Below, one piece after another: positions 1-5,217 of a DNA stretch of 5,217 nucleotides. Source of the DNA: Planctomycetota bacterium. GTDB lineage: Bacteria; Planctomycetota; Brocadiia; JAJRTI01. The translations under genes and the position numbers were made by a program. Every line of letters begins with the position of its first letter. Within the stretch, counting starts at the first letter, position 1. Location of the stretch: contig JAJRTI010000278.1 in the NCBI GenBank assembly GCA_024278415.1, positions 1 through 5,217 of the forward strand. Reading direction: 5' to 3'. The notes under the pieces are model-generated. The model worked only from the letters and a program-made list of their open reading frames with translations, was not told the origin of the DNA and did not search any database.

Positions 1-36
1 CGCGATCTTGTTCACGTTGACGCTGAGTTTAGTCAT
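1..36 (-). CDS. pdxJ: Pyridoxine 5'-phosphate synthase PdxJ, N-terminal 12 codons only (cut by left edge)
   Basis: Reading the minus strand from an ATG at position 36 gives MTKLSVNVNKIA before the window ends. This matches the N-terminus I know for the PdxJ branch found in Bacteroidota, Planctomycetota and relatives (M-T-[KR]-L-S-V-N-[IV]-N-K-I-A-T-L-R-N-A-R-G). In the enterobacterial branch the same strand reads GVNIDHIATLRNARG. PdxJ is a cytoplasmic TIM-barrel enzyme. It condenses 1-deoxy-xylulose 5-phosphate with 3-amino-2-oxopropyl phosphate to make pyridoxine 5'-phosphate, the last ring-forming step of the DXP-dependent vitamin B6 pathway. The visible segment is the first beta strand of the barrel. 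The bases before the ATG are pyrimidine-rich with no Shine-Dalgarno match. The call rests on 12 residues, so the family is likely but the rest of the gene is unseen. Confidence 0.8.
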   Translation of the reverse strand, partial: MTKLSVNVNKIA

Positions 37-75
37 GGGAGAGGGTGCGGGAAAAGGCTAACGAGATATGTGGAA

Positions 76-205
76 ACGTGAGGCGTAAAACGTAAAGACG
101 TAAAGCGTGAAGCGTAAAACGTAAAACGTAAATGCGGAATATCTGCGGTCGTATTGCGTAATGCAGAAACACCCCGGTCTGTCCCTTACGTTTTACGTTT
201 TACGT
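76..205. repeat. Heptamer tandem array (RCGTRAA) with an inverted copy, able to form a long stem
   Basis: Eight copies of a heptamer, consensus RCGTRAA, run from 76 to 132 (units at 76, 83, 90, 98, 105, 112, 119 and 126, with one extra G at 97). The reverse complement of the same unit occurs three times at 185-205. The innermost parts give a perfect 19-bp inverted repeat: 113-131 pairs with 186-204, leaving a 54-nt loop. The element fills most of the gap between the lyase stop codon (263) and the pdxJ start (36). There is no T-tract after the stem on either strand, so it is not a standard terminator. I cannot assign it to a named repeat family. A dispersed intergenic repeat or a recombination/replication slippage product are both possible. 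Confidence 0.85.
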
Positions 206-262
206 TCTACTTACAGCCCCATTCTAACTCCCCCTGTGCGGCTGTGAAAGCTTGCAGGACCT

Positions 263-2608
263 TCAGACACGAGCGACGCCTTCGTCCGTCACGTCGTATC
301 GCTGGCCGCCTACGGCCGCGGCGATGATCGCGTCCGACTGGATGCCGTGCGCGTCCATGGCCCCGCCCATGTTCACCAGCACCAGATCGTCCCCAATGCG
401 CGCGACCTCTGCATTGCCGAGGCGCTCCGTTTGGACTGGTGCGGGATCAAGGCTGGCATGGCCCGGGCAGAGGACTACCCCGAGGTTGACGCGGGCCGGC
501 ATGGCGTCGGCCGTGAAGCGGAGGTGGTACTGCATGCGCCACTGGTCGTTGGCCTTGACCACCAGCGGCGGCGGCTCCCAACCCTCGGTGAGCGTGAAGA
601 ACGACTCGTGCTGATACATGAAGTGGCCCGTGAGCGTGCTGCCGTCGCGCTCGATCGCAAACGTGCGCGCGGGTTCGTCCACGTCGAACGTGTTCCACGA
701 ATGGATGTTCCATTGAAGCGCGGACATCACCCCCGGCTTGGCCGCGAACTCGTCGACCAGGACGAAGCAACCGCGCTCCCTGAGGAAGAGCACGTGCCGG
801 CGGCAGCGCTGTGCGCGGTCCGCGTAGCTCGCGTCGGCCGTGCCGCGGAAGTAGACGAGGCGTTCGTCCTCGAACGCGTGGTCGATGGACCCAGCCGAGT
901 CGTGGGAGCGCATGAGTTGGCCGGCATCGGAGAGCGTGATGCAGTTATGCGACTTCGTGTGCCACACCCAGTGCGCGTGGTGGCCGGAGCCGTAGCCGCA
1001 GTAGTATCCGCTCGGCATGGCCATGACCTTGCCCGCGACGTGGAGGATGAAGTCGTTGTTGTTTGCGTGCGAGTGGCTGATCGCCGCGTAAGGCGAGGAG
1101 CGGAAGATCATGGCCACGTCGTTCGCTGCGTCGGCGATGCGCGTGCGGATGGCGGCCCAGCCGACCGCCGGGAAGACGCGGAGGATGCGGCCGTCGCCAG
1201 GAGCGCCGGACGAGGCCGTCCGTCGCGAGCTATCAGCGAGCGGCGCGAGGTAGAGGATGGGGTTGGTCCAGGGTTTCTGGAACTCGGCCCGCACGGGGCA
1301 TTTCTCGGTCTCTTCGCGCATCTGCGCGATGTACGTGTCGAACTCGTCCGTGCCGGTCTCGCGGGCGATGGTCTCGACCAAGTCGGCCGCAGACTTCCAG
1401 GAACCGGACCAGCGCTCGGTGTGGTCGCCAAAGCCGATCCACTCCGCGTACGGCGGCTGGCACCACTGGCGCCAGCGCGCGTGGCCGCGCCAGAAGGGGC
1501 GTTGATAGAGGTTGACGCCCGCGCCGCGCTTCAAAGCCGTGGCGAACTGCGTCATGATCGTCACGTACGCGAGCGAGTACGAGATGCCCTCGGCCCAGCC
1601 TCCGTCGTCGCCGGCCCAGATGGGCCAGATGCCGCAGAGGACCGGGCGCAGCCATTCGAGCCATTCACGCGCTTCCGGCGCGTGCTCGTGAATGAGCAGC
1701 GCGGTCTGCGCGAGGAACACGATCTCCCGGCCCGCGTGCGAGTCGAAGCGGGTGACTCCGTACGACCCGCGGCCGTGCATGTGGTCGAACGTGAGCTGGC
1801 CGCGGCGACGGAAGTGCTCGACCACGCGCTCGCGTTCGGCGTCGTCGAAGCTGTCCCACACCCAATCGCACGCGGTCGGGCCGTGCCAGATGATGGGCAT
1901 GTGCGCTTCGTCGTTGTGGCCGATGTAGCTGGAGCCCTCGGGATCCCATTTGCAGATCGACGAGAGACGCTGGCGCGCGGCGCGGGCGTAGGATGCTTCG
2001 CCGCTGCTCAAATAGGCGAGCGCCATGATCTCCGCGCCGCGCACGAAGCGCCGCGAGTCCCACATGACTTGTCTGAAGGTCCGATAAAACGCTGCGTAGG
2101 ACGTGCGTCGATCAGGCAGATACGGCGGCTCGCTAATCTCATGCTCTTCTGCGAGGAACGCGTCGGCCTCCCTCTTGAGCTTTGCCCACGCCTGGGCTCG
2201 AGCGCCATGGATCGACTCTCGGAGCGCGTCTACGTCGTCGGGCCGGATGTAGAGCCGCGGGTGCTCCGCGGGGAAGGGCCTGAGCCACTCGTCGACTGGC
2301 GGCACTTCGAGCACAACCGCGTCGGCCGTGATCTCGAACGTGAAGACGTCCGACGCGTCGCTGCCGGCCAACCACCTCCAGAAATAGCGGCCTGGCGCGA
2401 ACGCGGTTTCGGGCAGATACGACGGCTCCGTGTGGCCGCACACGTCGAGCACAATGTCCGTGAACGCGGCGTCGCGAGCGACCAAAAGTCGATAGGGAGG
2501 ATCGACGGCCGGCTTCCAGGCGAACACGGGAGGATTGGCGCCGGGCGCGGATTCGTTGCGCGGCTGGCGGGGATCGACGTGCGGGTGGGGATGGCGTTGC
2601 TCTTGCAC
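263..2608 (-). CDS. Heparinase II/III-fold polysaccharide or oligosaccharide lyase (DUF4962 + Heparinase_II_III), PL15-like
   Basis: A 781-residue lyase predicted to cleave uronic-acid-containing glycans by beta-elimination. Residues 25-80 form a beta-sandwich start (NPPVFAW, YRLLVARD, GRYFWRW). HPRLY at 116-120 opens an alpha/alpha toroid that runs to about 440 (DUF4962). The C-terminal Heparinase_II_III beta-domain contains HSHANNND from 512, YGSGHHAHW from 539 and SHN from 553. Candidate catalytic residues are H291, R294, Y344 (in EGISY) and H512 or H514. From memory, the oligoalginate lyase Atu3025 (PL15, 776 aa) uses H311, R314, Y365 and H531. The His-to-Arg spacing of 3 is identical and the other spacings agree within a few residues. 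No signal peptide is visible, so a cytoplasmic, oligomer-degrading role is inferred. The start chosen is GTG at 2608, which has GGGAG six bases upstream. The frame stays open to another GTG at 2653, which lacks such a site and would add 15 residues. The substrate is not determined: alginate oligomers, other uronates or glycosaminoglycans are all possible. Confidence 0.9.
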   Translation of the reverse strand: MQEQRHPHPHVDPRQPRNESAPGANPPVFAWKPAVDPPYRLLVARDAAFTDIVLDVCGHTEPSYLPETAFAPGRYFWRWLAGSDASDVFTFEITADAVVLEVPPVDEWLRPFPAEHPRLYIRPDDVDALRESIHGARAQAWAKLKREADAFLAEEHEISEPPYLPDRRTSYAAFYRTFRQVMWDSRRFVRGAEIMALAYLSSGEASYARAARQRLSSICKWDPEGSSYIGHNDEAHMPIIWHGPTACDWVWDSFDDAERERVVEHFRRRGQLTFDHMHGRGSYGVTRFDSHAGREIVFLAQTALLIHEHAPEAREWLEWLRPVLCGIWPIWAGDDGGWAEGISYSLAYVTIMTQFATALKRGAGVNLYQRPFWRGHARWRQWCQPPYAEWIGFGDHTERWSGSWKSAADLVETIARETGTDEFDTYIAQMREETEKCPVRAEFQKPWTNPILYLAPLADSSRRTASSGAPGDGRILRVFPAVGWAAIRTRIADAANDVAMIFRSSPYAAISHSHANNNDFILHVAGKVMAMPSGYYCGYGSGHHAHWVWHTKSHNCITLSDAGQLMRSHDSAGSIDHAFEDERLVYFRGTADASYADRAQRCRRHVLFLRERGCFVLVDEFAAKPGVMSALQWNIHSWNTFDVDEPARTFAIERDGSTLTGHFMYQHESFFTLTEGWEPPPLVVKANDQWRMQYHLRFTADAMPARVNLGVVLCPGHASLDPAPVQTERLGNAEVARIGDDLVLVNMGGAMDAHGIQSDAIIAAAVGGQRYDVTDEGVARV

Positions 2609-2614
2609 GGTAGG

Positions 2615-2620
2615 CTCCCA
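2615..2620 (-). promoter_or_regulatory. Ribosome binding site deciding the lyase start
   Basis: The minus strand reads TGGGAG, then six bases, then GTG at 2608. This is a good Shine-Dalgarno match at ideal spacing. The competing GTG at 2653 is preceded by a sequence with no purine-rich match. The neighbouring membrane-protein gene also has a canonical site at the same spacing, so this genome evidently uses Shine-Dalgarno initiation for at least some genes. Confidence 0.6.
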
Positions 2621-2776
2621 GAGAAGGGCGCGGATAGGGTTGGCCGCGGCCACGTGTAACAGGATTCGCGCGGGGATACAAGACTGTGACGCCGAGCCGG
2701 CACGGGTTTCCGCTGGATTTCCACCCGTTCGACCGCAACCATGGGGGGAGCCGGTTTCTTGCGACGATTGTTATGT

Positions 2777-2892
2777 ACACGGGGCCGTGTGGGACGCGCG
2801 GGCCGTTTATAGTCGGGCGATTCATCGCCCGTTTTTCAGCGTTGCTAACGGGCCATAAATGGCCCTACGACAAGCCAGCGGCGTCCGCCGCT
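2777..2892. repeat. Cluster of four short perfect palindromes with 2-nt centres in a gene-free gap
   Basis: The stretch 2654-2976 holds no convincing gene. Inside it lie four perfect inverted repeats, each with exactly two unpaired central bases. They are ACACGG/CCGTGT (2777-2790, centre GG), CGGGCGAT/ATCGCCCG (2814-2831, centre TC), GGGCCAT/ATGGCCC (2850-2865, centre AA) and AGCGGCG/CGCCGCT (2877-2892, centre TC). Centres are 39, 35 and 27 bp apart. The arm sequences differ, so this is not a simple tandem repeat. The arrangement resembles a composite REP- or MITE-like intergenic element or a multi-hairpin RNA. No transposase or terminal repeat is visible, so its class is left open. Confidence 0.7.
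2814..2836 (+). terminator. Terminator-like hairpin facing rightward (no plus-strand gene upstream)
   Basis: The arms CGGGCG and CGCCCG enclose the loop ATTCAT, extendable inward by an A-T and a T-A pair, and are followed directly by TTTTT at 2832-2836. This is the form of an intrinsic terminator for rightward transcription. The genes on both sides are on the minus strand, so it would serve only an antisense transcript, or it is an accident of the palindrome cluster it belongs to. Read on the minus strand it has an A-run before the stem and no T-run after it. Confidence 0.4.
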
Positions 2893-2952
2893 CCGATCAG
2901 CGAATCTCATGGGGAAACTCCTGCGCGCCGGCCATTGGTCATGGAGAGTCCC

Positions 2953-2972
2953 GCGCACCCGCACGGGCGCGC
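2953..2972 (-). other. GC-rich hairpin just past the stop of the membrane-protein gene
   Basis: On the minus strand two 9-base arms, with a 2-nt centre, pair through eight Watson-Crick pairs and one G-U wobble. The wobble suggests folding as RNA made from the minus strand, that is the 3' end of the membrane-protein transcript. The hairpin begins 4 bases after the stop codon. No T-tract follows, so it may stabilise the 3' end or act as an imperfect terminator, but it does not meet the usual terminator pattern. Confidence 0.4.
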
Positions 2973-2976
2973 CTGC

Positions 2977-3387
2977 CTATCCTTGTGACTGCCTCCACCG
3001 CGATGCCCCACGCCAAAGCAGAGCGGCAAGGACGATTGCGATGGTGATCGCTGTTGCGGTGGCCCAATGTGGCTGGGCGGCCTGCCACTTTTTGAGGGCG
3101 AGTTCCCACTTCGGGATGTAGATGATGTGGGCAAGAAAGGCTGCCCAGGTGGCAAGGCTGATAAACGGGTTGTAGTGGGCTACGACGGCAAGATCCCGGC
3201 CCAGGGATGTGCCCGCAACGACGTAGATGCTCGCCAGAGCACCCAGCCACGGCATCGCCACACAAAGCCGCAACCCCCAGTACAAGGCCATTAGCATGAT
3301 CGGCAACTGCACGGCCCAGCCAGGCGAGCGGTACGGGCTGAAGCCCGTCCGCGGAGGGATGATGCAAGTGAAGTAGTGGTGGTCCAT
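2977..3387 (-). CDS. Small four-helix membrane protein, unrecognised
   Basis: A 136-residue protein that I do not recognise. Four hydrophobic stretches fit membrane helices: about residues 25-44, 46-63, 74-91 and 109-126. A short N-terminal tail (MDHHYFTC) precedes them. A hydrophilic segment between helices three and four carries K93, E95, K99 and K100, and the C-terminus is basic (RGASRWRQ). Arg and Lys are also seen at positions 13, 20, 40 and 64. No catalytic motif, signal peptidase site or transporter signature is evident. The start is well supported: GAGGAG lies six bases before the ATG. The gene is co-directional with the lyase but separated from it by about 320 bp of palindrome-rich DNA, so co-transcription is doubtful. 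It is divergent from the NPCBM gene. The clean ribosome site and regular helix pattern make it a real gene rather than a chance frame. Confidence 0.75.
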   Translation of the reverse strand: MDHHYFTCIIPPRTGFSPYRSPGWAVQLPIMLMALYWGLRLCVAMPWLGALASIYVVAGTSLGRDLAVVAHYNPFISLATWAAFLAHIIYIPKWELALKKWQAAQPHWATATAITIAIVLAALLWRGASRWRQSQG

Positions 3388-3393
3388 CGTCGG

Positions 3394-3399
3394 CTCCTC
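3394..3399 (-). promoter_or_regulatory. Strong ribosome binding site of the membrane-protein gene
   Basis: The minus strand reads GAGGAG followed by six bases and the ATG at 3387. This is a near-consensus Shine-Dalgarno sequence and decides the start over an alternative ATG in another frame at 3367. Further upstream on the minus strand a TTGACG (3420-3425) resembles a -35 box, but I see no convincing -10 at the right distance. Confidence 0.7.
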
Positions 3400-3449
3400 G
3401 GATGATTGAGGTGTTCGCGCGTCAAGTGTAACAAACGGGCGGCCGTCTT

Positions 3450-3485
3450 GGGCGCGCCTGGTGAATGCTATGGGACGGCGCGCCC
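3450..3485. promoter_or_regulatory. Paired GGCGCGCC palindromes in the divergent intergenic region
   Basis: GGGCGCGCC at 3450-3458 and GGCGCGCCC at 3477-3485 form a perfect 9-bp inverted repeat around an 18-nt loop. Each arm also contains the self-complementary octamer GGCGCGCC, so the two sites are direct and inverted repeats at once. Their centres are 26 bp apart, about two and a half helical turns. They lie between two divergent start codons (3387 minus, 3556 plus), where a shared operator would be expected. An operator role is inference, because no regulator gene is in the window. Confidence 0.4.
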
Positions 3486-3500
3486 CATGTGGAGGCTCGA

Positions 3501-3514
3501 ATGTCGAATGACAT
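3501..3514. promoter_or_regulatory. Small dyad ATGTC-N4-GACAT overlapping a TCGAATG tandem repeat
   Basis: ATGTC (3501-3505) and GACAT (3510-3514) are inverted around GAAT. They overlap a direct repeat of TCGAATG at 3497-3503 and 3504-3510. The dyad centre is about 48 bp upstream of the transcription start proposed for the NPCBM gene, a position typical of activator sites. The arms are short, so chance is a real alternative. Confidence 0.3.
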
Positions 3515-3539
3515 CAAGGATGAGGAGGAAGCGCTGATT

Positions 3540-3548
3540 TGCTAAAAT
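3540..3548 (+). promoter_or_regulatory. Extended -10 promoter element placing transcription start at or near the NPCBM start codon
   Basis: TGCTAAAAT at 3540-3548 matches an extended -10 element (TG, one base, then TAAAAT, five of six bases of TATAAT). It ends 7 bases before the ATG at 3556, so transcription would start at about 3555-3556. I find no good -35 at 16-18 bp spacing, which is tolerated for extended -10 promoters. The consequence would be a leaderless mRNA. Confidence 0.45.
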
Positions 3549-3555
3549 ACCCGCC

Positions 3556-5217
3556 ATGATGAACGAAACTGTGACCCCGGTGCGTTCGCTTGCGGCATGC
3601 GGCCTGGTTGGTCTCGCGATGCTTGTGTCGTCGAGCGATGCGGCCGATGTGTACCAGCGTCGCGGCTCGTGGCAGGCGACAATGCTTGCCTCCCGCGCGG
3701 TGATGCAGAGCGAGCGCAAGTCGTCCGCATTCAAGCCTTTTGTCAGCCCCGTGCTCCGGGGCGGCAAACCCGCGCAACACATCAGCGTCAACGTGGCCGG
3801 CCTCGACGAACTGTGGCTTGTCACCACCGACGCCGGCAACGGCATCGGCTGTGACCATTCGGTCTGGTGCGACCCCAAGCTCATCGACAAGGCCGGCAAG
3901 ACAACCGACCTGACCCGGCTCAAGCCGGTCGTGGCGAAGGTCGGATGGAACAAACTACGGATTGACCAGGACTGCAACCGCAAGCCGATCAAGGTGGCAG
4001 GCAGGGAGTTCAAGCATGGCCTCTTTTCGCACGCAAACAGCGTGATCTGCTATCGGCTCGATGGCAAGTATGCGAAGTTCGACGCGTGGATCGGCATCTC
4101 CGATAGCGGCCGGGGCGCCGGGAGCTGTGAGTTCAAGGTGCTAGACCAAGTCGACGTGGGCACGATGGCGCGCACGGTGTGGGCGAAACTGGAATTGGAT
4201 TTCCCCGAGTTGTCAGCCGCCATGGCGCGGGACCTGCCCGCGGGCAAACACTACGGATGGTTCAGCCGCCGGGATACGAAGCTCGACGAACAGATGATCG
4301 CCAGAGGGTTGAAGGATCTGGGTATTGCCGGCGGCCGGCTGCGCCAGGAGTTTGACGCGCTGCGCAAGGCTAAGCCTGCCGCGACCGATCCGCGTTGGCT
4401 CGACTTTTATGTGAAGGTCGTGCACGCGCGCAAGGCGTTTCAGCAAACGAACAAGGTCGTCGAACTCGCGAAGAGGACGCTGGCCTTCGTCGAACAGCAA
4501 GCTCCGCGGCCCAAGCTCGCGGCGGAGTTGGCAAGCTTCATGCAACGCTACGAGCGTGAGGCGCGGAAGCCGGACGCGGATTGGTCCGGCCTCTACGATG
4601 AGATTCGGGCGCTGCGCCGGCGCATCATCCTGTCGCACCCCGCGCTCGACTTCGGCAAGCTGCTCATCAATAAGAGGCCGCCGCCGGGCTTCAGCCACCA
4701 GTGCGACCAGTACCTGGGCCGGCACAGTGGAGCAGGCGAGGGCCTGGTCGTGCTGGAGAACTGGAAGAGCCAGGCGAAGGCAACCCCGCTGCTCAAAGGC
4801 AAGCTGCCGCGAGGCTCGGTGCTCCATCCCGATTTGTCCTTCGACGCCAAACGCGTTGCGTTTTCCTTTTGCGATCATACGGTCAGGCGCAAGGAGTATC
4901 GCCGCTTCTTCATTTACGAGTTGGACTTGGCTACGGGCGTCGTGCGGCAACTCACGGGCACGGCGGAGGACAAGCTTGAAGGATGGGGCGGCCGGCGTAC
5001 GATCCTCATCGAGGACTGGGACCCATGCTACTTGCCTGATGGCGGCCTCGCGTTCGTGTCCACGCGCTGCCAGGCCAAGGGGCGTTGCCACGGCGGACGC
5101 TACGTGCCGTCGTATCTGCTCTACCGCATGGACCGCGACGGCTCGAACATCCGGCAACTCTCGTTTGGCGAATCGAATGAATGGGACCCGAGCGTGCTGC
5201 CCGACGGCCGGCTGATC
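3556..5217 (+). CDS. Secreted NPCBM-domain protein with a hydrazine-synthase-alpha-like (PD40) beta-propeller, C-terminus cut by right edge
   Basis: There are 554 codons visible with no stop. Residues 1-30 look like a Sec signal peptide: R10, a hydrophobic core 11-26, then SDA before A30. Residues about 75-205 are an NPCBM carbohydrate-binding module, with DELWLVTTDAGNG (84-96), CDHSVWCDP (99-107), HGLFSHA (154-160) and YAKFDAWIGISD (172-183). A charged helical linker runs from about 205 to 360. A propeller follows, with LLINKR (369-374), SHQCDQY (380-386), HPDLSFD (424-430), DPCYLPDGG (489-497) and NEWDPSVLPDGR (541-552). These motifs match planctomycete-type proteins with the HZS_alpha middle domain and PD40 repeats, as I know them. 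Members of that group are generally uncharacterised, and this does not imply hydrazine synthesis: no CxxCH haem motif is visible. The start is forced, because an in-frame TGA lies at 3535 and no Shine-Dalgarno site fits before the ATG pair at 3556 and 3559. A role in binding or processing extracellular glycans is inferred from the module. Confidence 0.85.
   Translation, partial: MMNETVTPVRSLAACGLVGLAMLVSSSDAADVYQRRGSWQATMLASRAVMQSERKSSAFKPFVSPVLRGGKPAQHISVNVAGLDELWLVTTDAGNGIGCDHSVWCDPKLIDKAGKTTDLTRLKPVVAKVGWNKLRIDQDCNRKPIKVAGREFKHGLFSHANSVICYRLDGKYAKFDAWIGISDSGRGAGSCEFKVLDQVDVGTMARTVWAKLELDFPELSAAMARDLPAGKHYGWFSRRDTKLDEQMIARGLKDLGIAGGRLRQEFDALRKAKPAATDPRWLDFYVKVVHARKAFQQTNKVVELAKRTLAFVEQQAPRPKLAAELASFMQRYEREARKPDADWSGLYDEIRALRRRIILSHPALDFGKLLINKRPPPGFSHQCDQYLGRHSGAGEGLVVLENWKSQAKATPLLKGKLPRGSVLHPDLSFDAKRVAFSFCDHTVRRKEYRRFFIYELDLATGVVRQLTGTAEDKLEGWGGRRTILIEDWDPCYLPDGGLAFVSTRCQAKGRCHGGRYVPSYLLYRMDRDGSNIRQLSFGESNEWDPSVLPDGRLI

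Noticed and set aside
76..205. CRISPR array
   Set aside because: The units are 7 bp and directly adjacent, without unique spacers, and the second block is inverted. No cas gene is present.
213..245. ACAGCC / GGCTGT inverted repeat after the lyase stop, considered as its terminator
   Set aside because: Only 6 bp of stem, a 21-nt loop and no T-tract on the minus strand.
347..2659. A 770-codon open frame on the plus strand lying antisense to the lyase gene
   Set aside because: Its translation is dominated by Arg, Val, Asp and Ala in low-complexity runs typical of antisense frames in GC-rich DNA. The minus-strand frame has clear domain motifs and conserved catalytic residues.
3522..3559. A six-codon upstream reading frame (TTG at 3539, stop at 3557) after GAGGAGG, overlapping the NPCBM start
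   Set aside because: The spacing is long, the start codon weak, and the proposed promoter would start transcription after it. Kept only as a curiosity.
3556..3645. Lipoprotein signal (LAAC at residues 12-15 of the NPCBM protein)
   Set aside because: The cysteine sits at the start of the hydrophobic core, right after R10, rather than after it. An ordinary Sec signal with cleavage near residue 29 fits better.
3468..4013. A 181-codon open frame on the minus strand spanning the divergent region and the start of the NPCBM gene
   Set aside because: It would bury the promoter, signal peptide and NPCBM module of the plus-strand gene. Its product shows no family features.
4213..5157. A 314-codon open frame on the minus strand
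   Set aside because: It is antisense to the NPCBM/propeller gene, whose recognisable motifs continue through the whole stretch. The minus product has no recognisable domain.
4600..5217. True hydrazine synthase alpha subunit
   Set aside because: Similarity is to the wider propeller family only. No CxxCH motif is visible, there is an unrelated NPCBM module in front, and no beta/gamma subunit genes are nearby.

Overview
The window is GC-rich bacterial DNA, by eye with a strong third-position G/C bias in the coding frames. No ribosomal marker is present. The best taxonomic hint is the last gene: a secreted protein that joins an NPCBM carbohydrate-binding module to a beta-propeller of the hydrazine-synthase-alpha-like type. 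This combination is typical of Planctomycetota and related PVC or deep uncultivated lineages (Lentisphaerota, Kiritimatiellota, Hydrogenedentota). That assignment is inference from gene content.

Layout from left to right. (1) Positions 1-36, minus strand: the first 12 codons of pdxJ (pyridoxine 5'-phosphate synthase), which runs off the left edge. (2) Positions 37-262: an intergenic spacer with a tandem heptamer array (RCGTRAA) and an inverted copy of it, which together could form a 19-bp stem. (3) Positions 263-2608, minus strand: a 781-residue heparinase II/III-fold polysaccharide or oligosaccharide lyase (DUF4962 plus Heparinase_II_III). Its catalytic residues are spaced like those of the oligoalginate lyase Atu3025. 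It has no signal peptide. (4) Positions 2654-2976: about 320 bp without a gene, carrying a row of short perfect palindromes that all have a 2-nt centre. (5) Positions 2977-3387, minus strand: an unrecognised 136-residue protein with four membrane segments and a strong ribosome binding site. (6) Positions 3388-3555: a divergent intergenic region with paired GGCGCGCC palindromes, a second small dyad and an extended -10 promoter. (7) Positions 3556-5217, plus strand: the large secreted NPCBM/propeller protein, starting inside the window and cut by the right edge (554 codons visible).

The lyase, the membrane protein and pdxJ are co-directional, but the large repeat-bearing gaps argue against one operon. 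The common theme of the two large genes is carbohydrate handling: one cytoplasmic-looking uronate-polymer lyase and one exported carbohydrate-binding surface or periplasmic protein. A functional link between them is only suggested by proximity. The most unusual signals are the non-coding repeats, the apparently leaderless start of the NPCBM gene and its domain combination. I see no defence system, mobile element with a transposase, CRISPR array, tRNA or rRNA.
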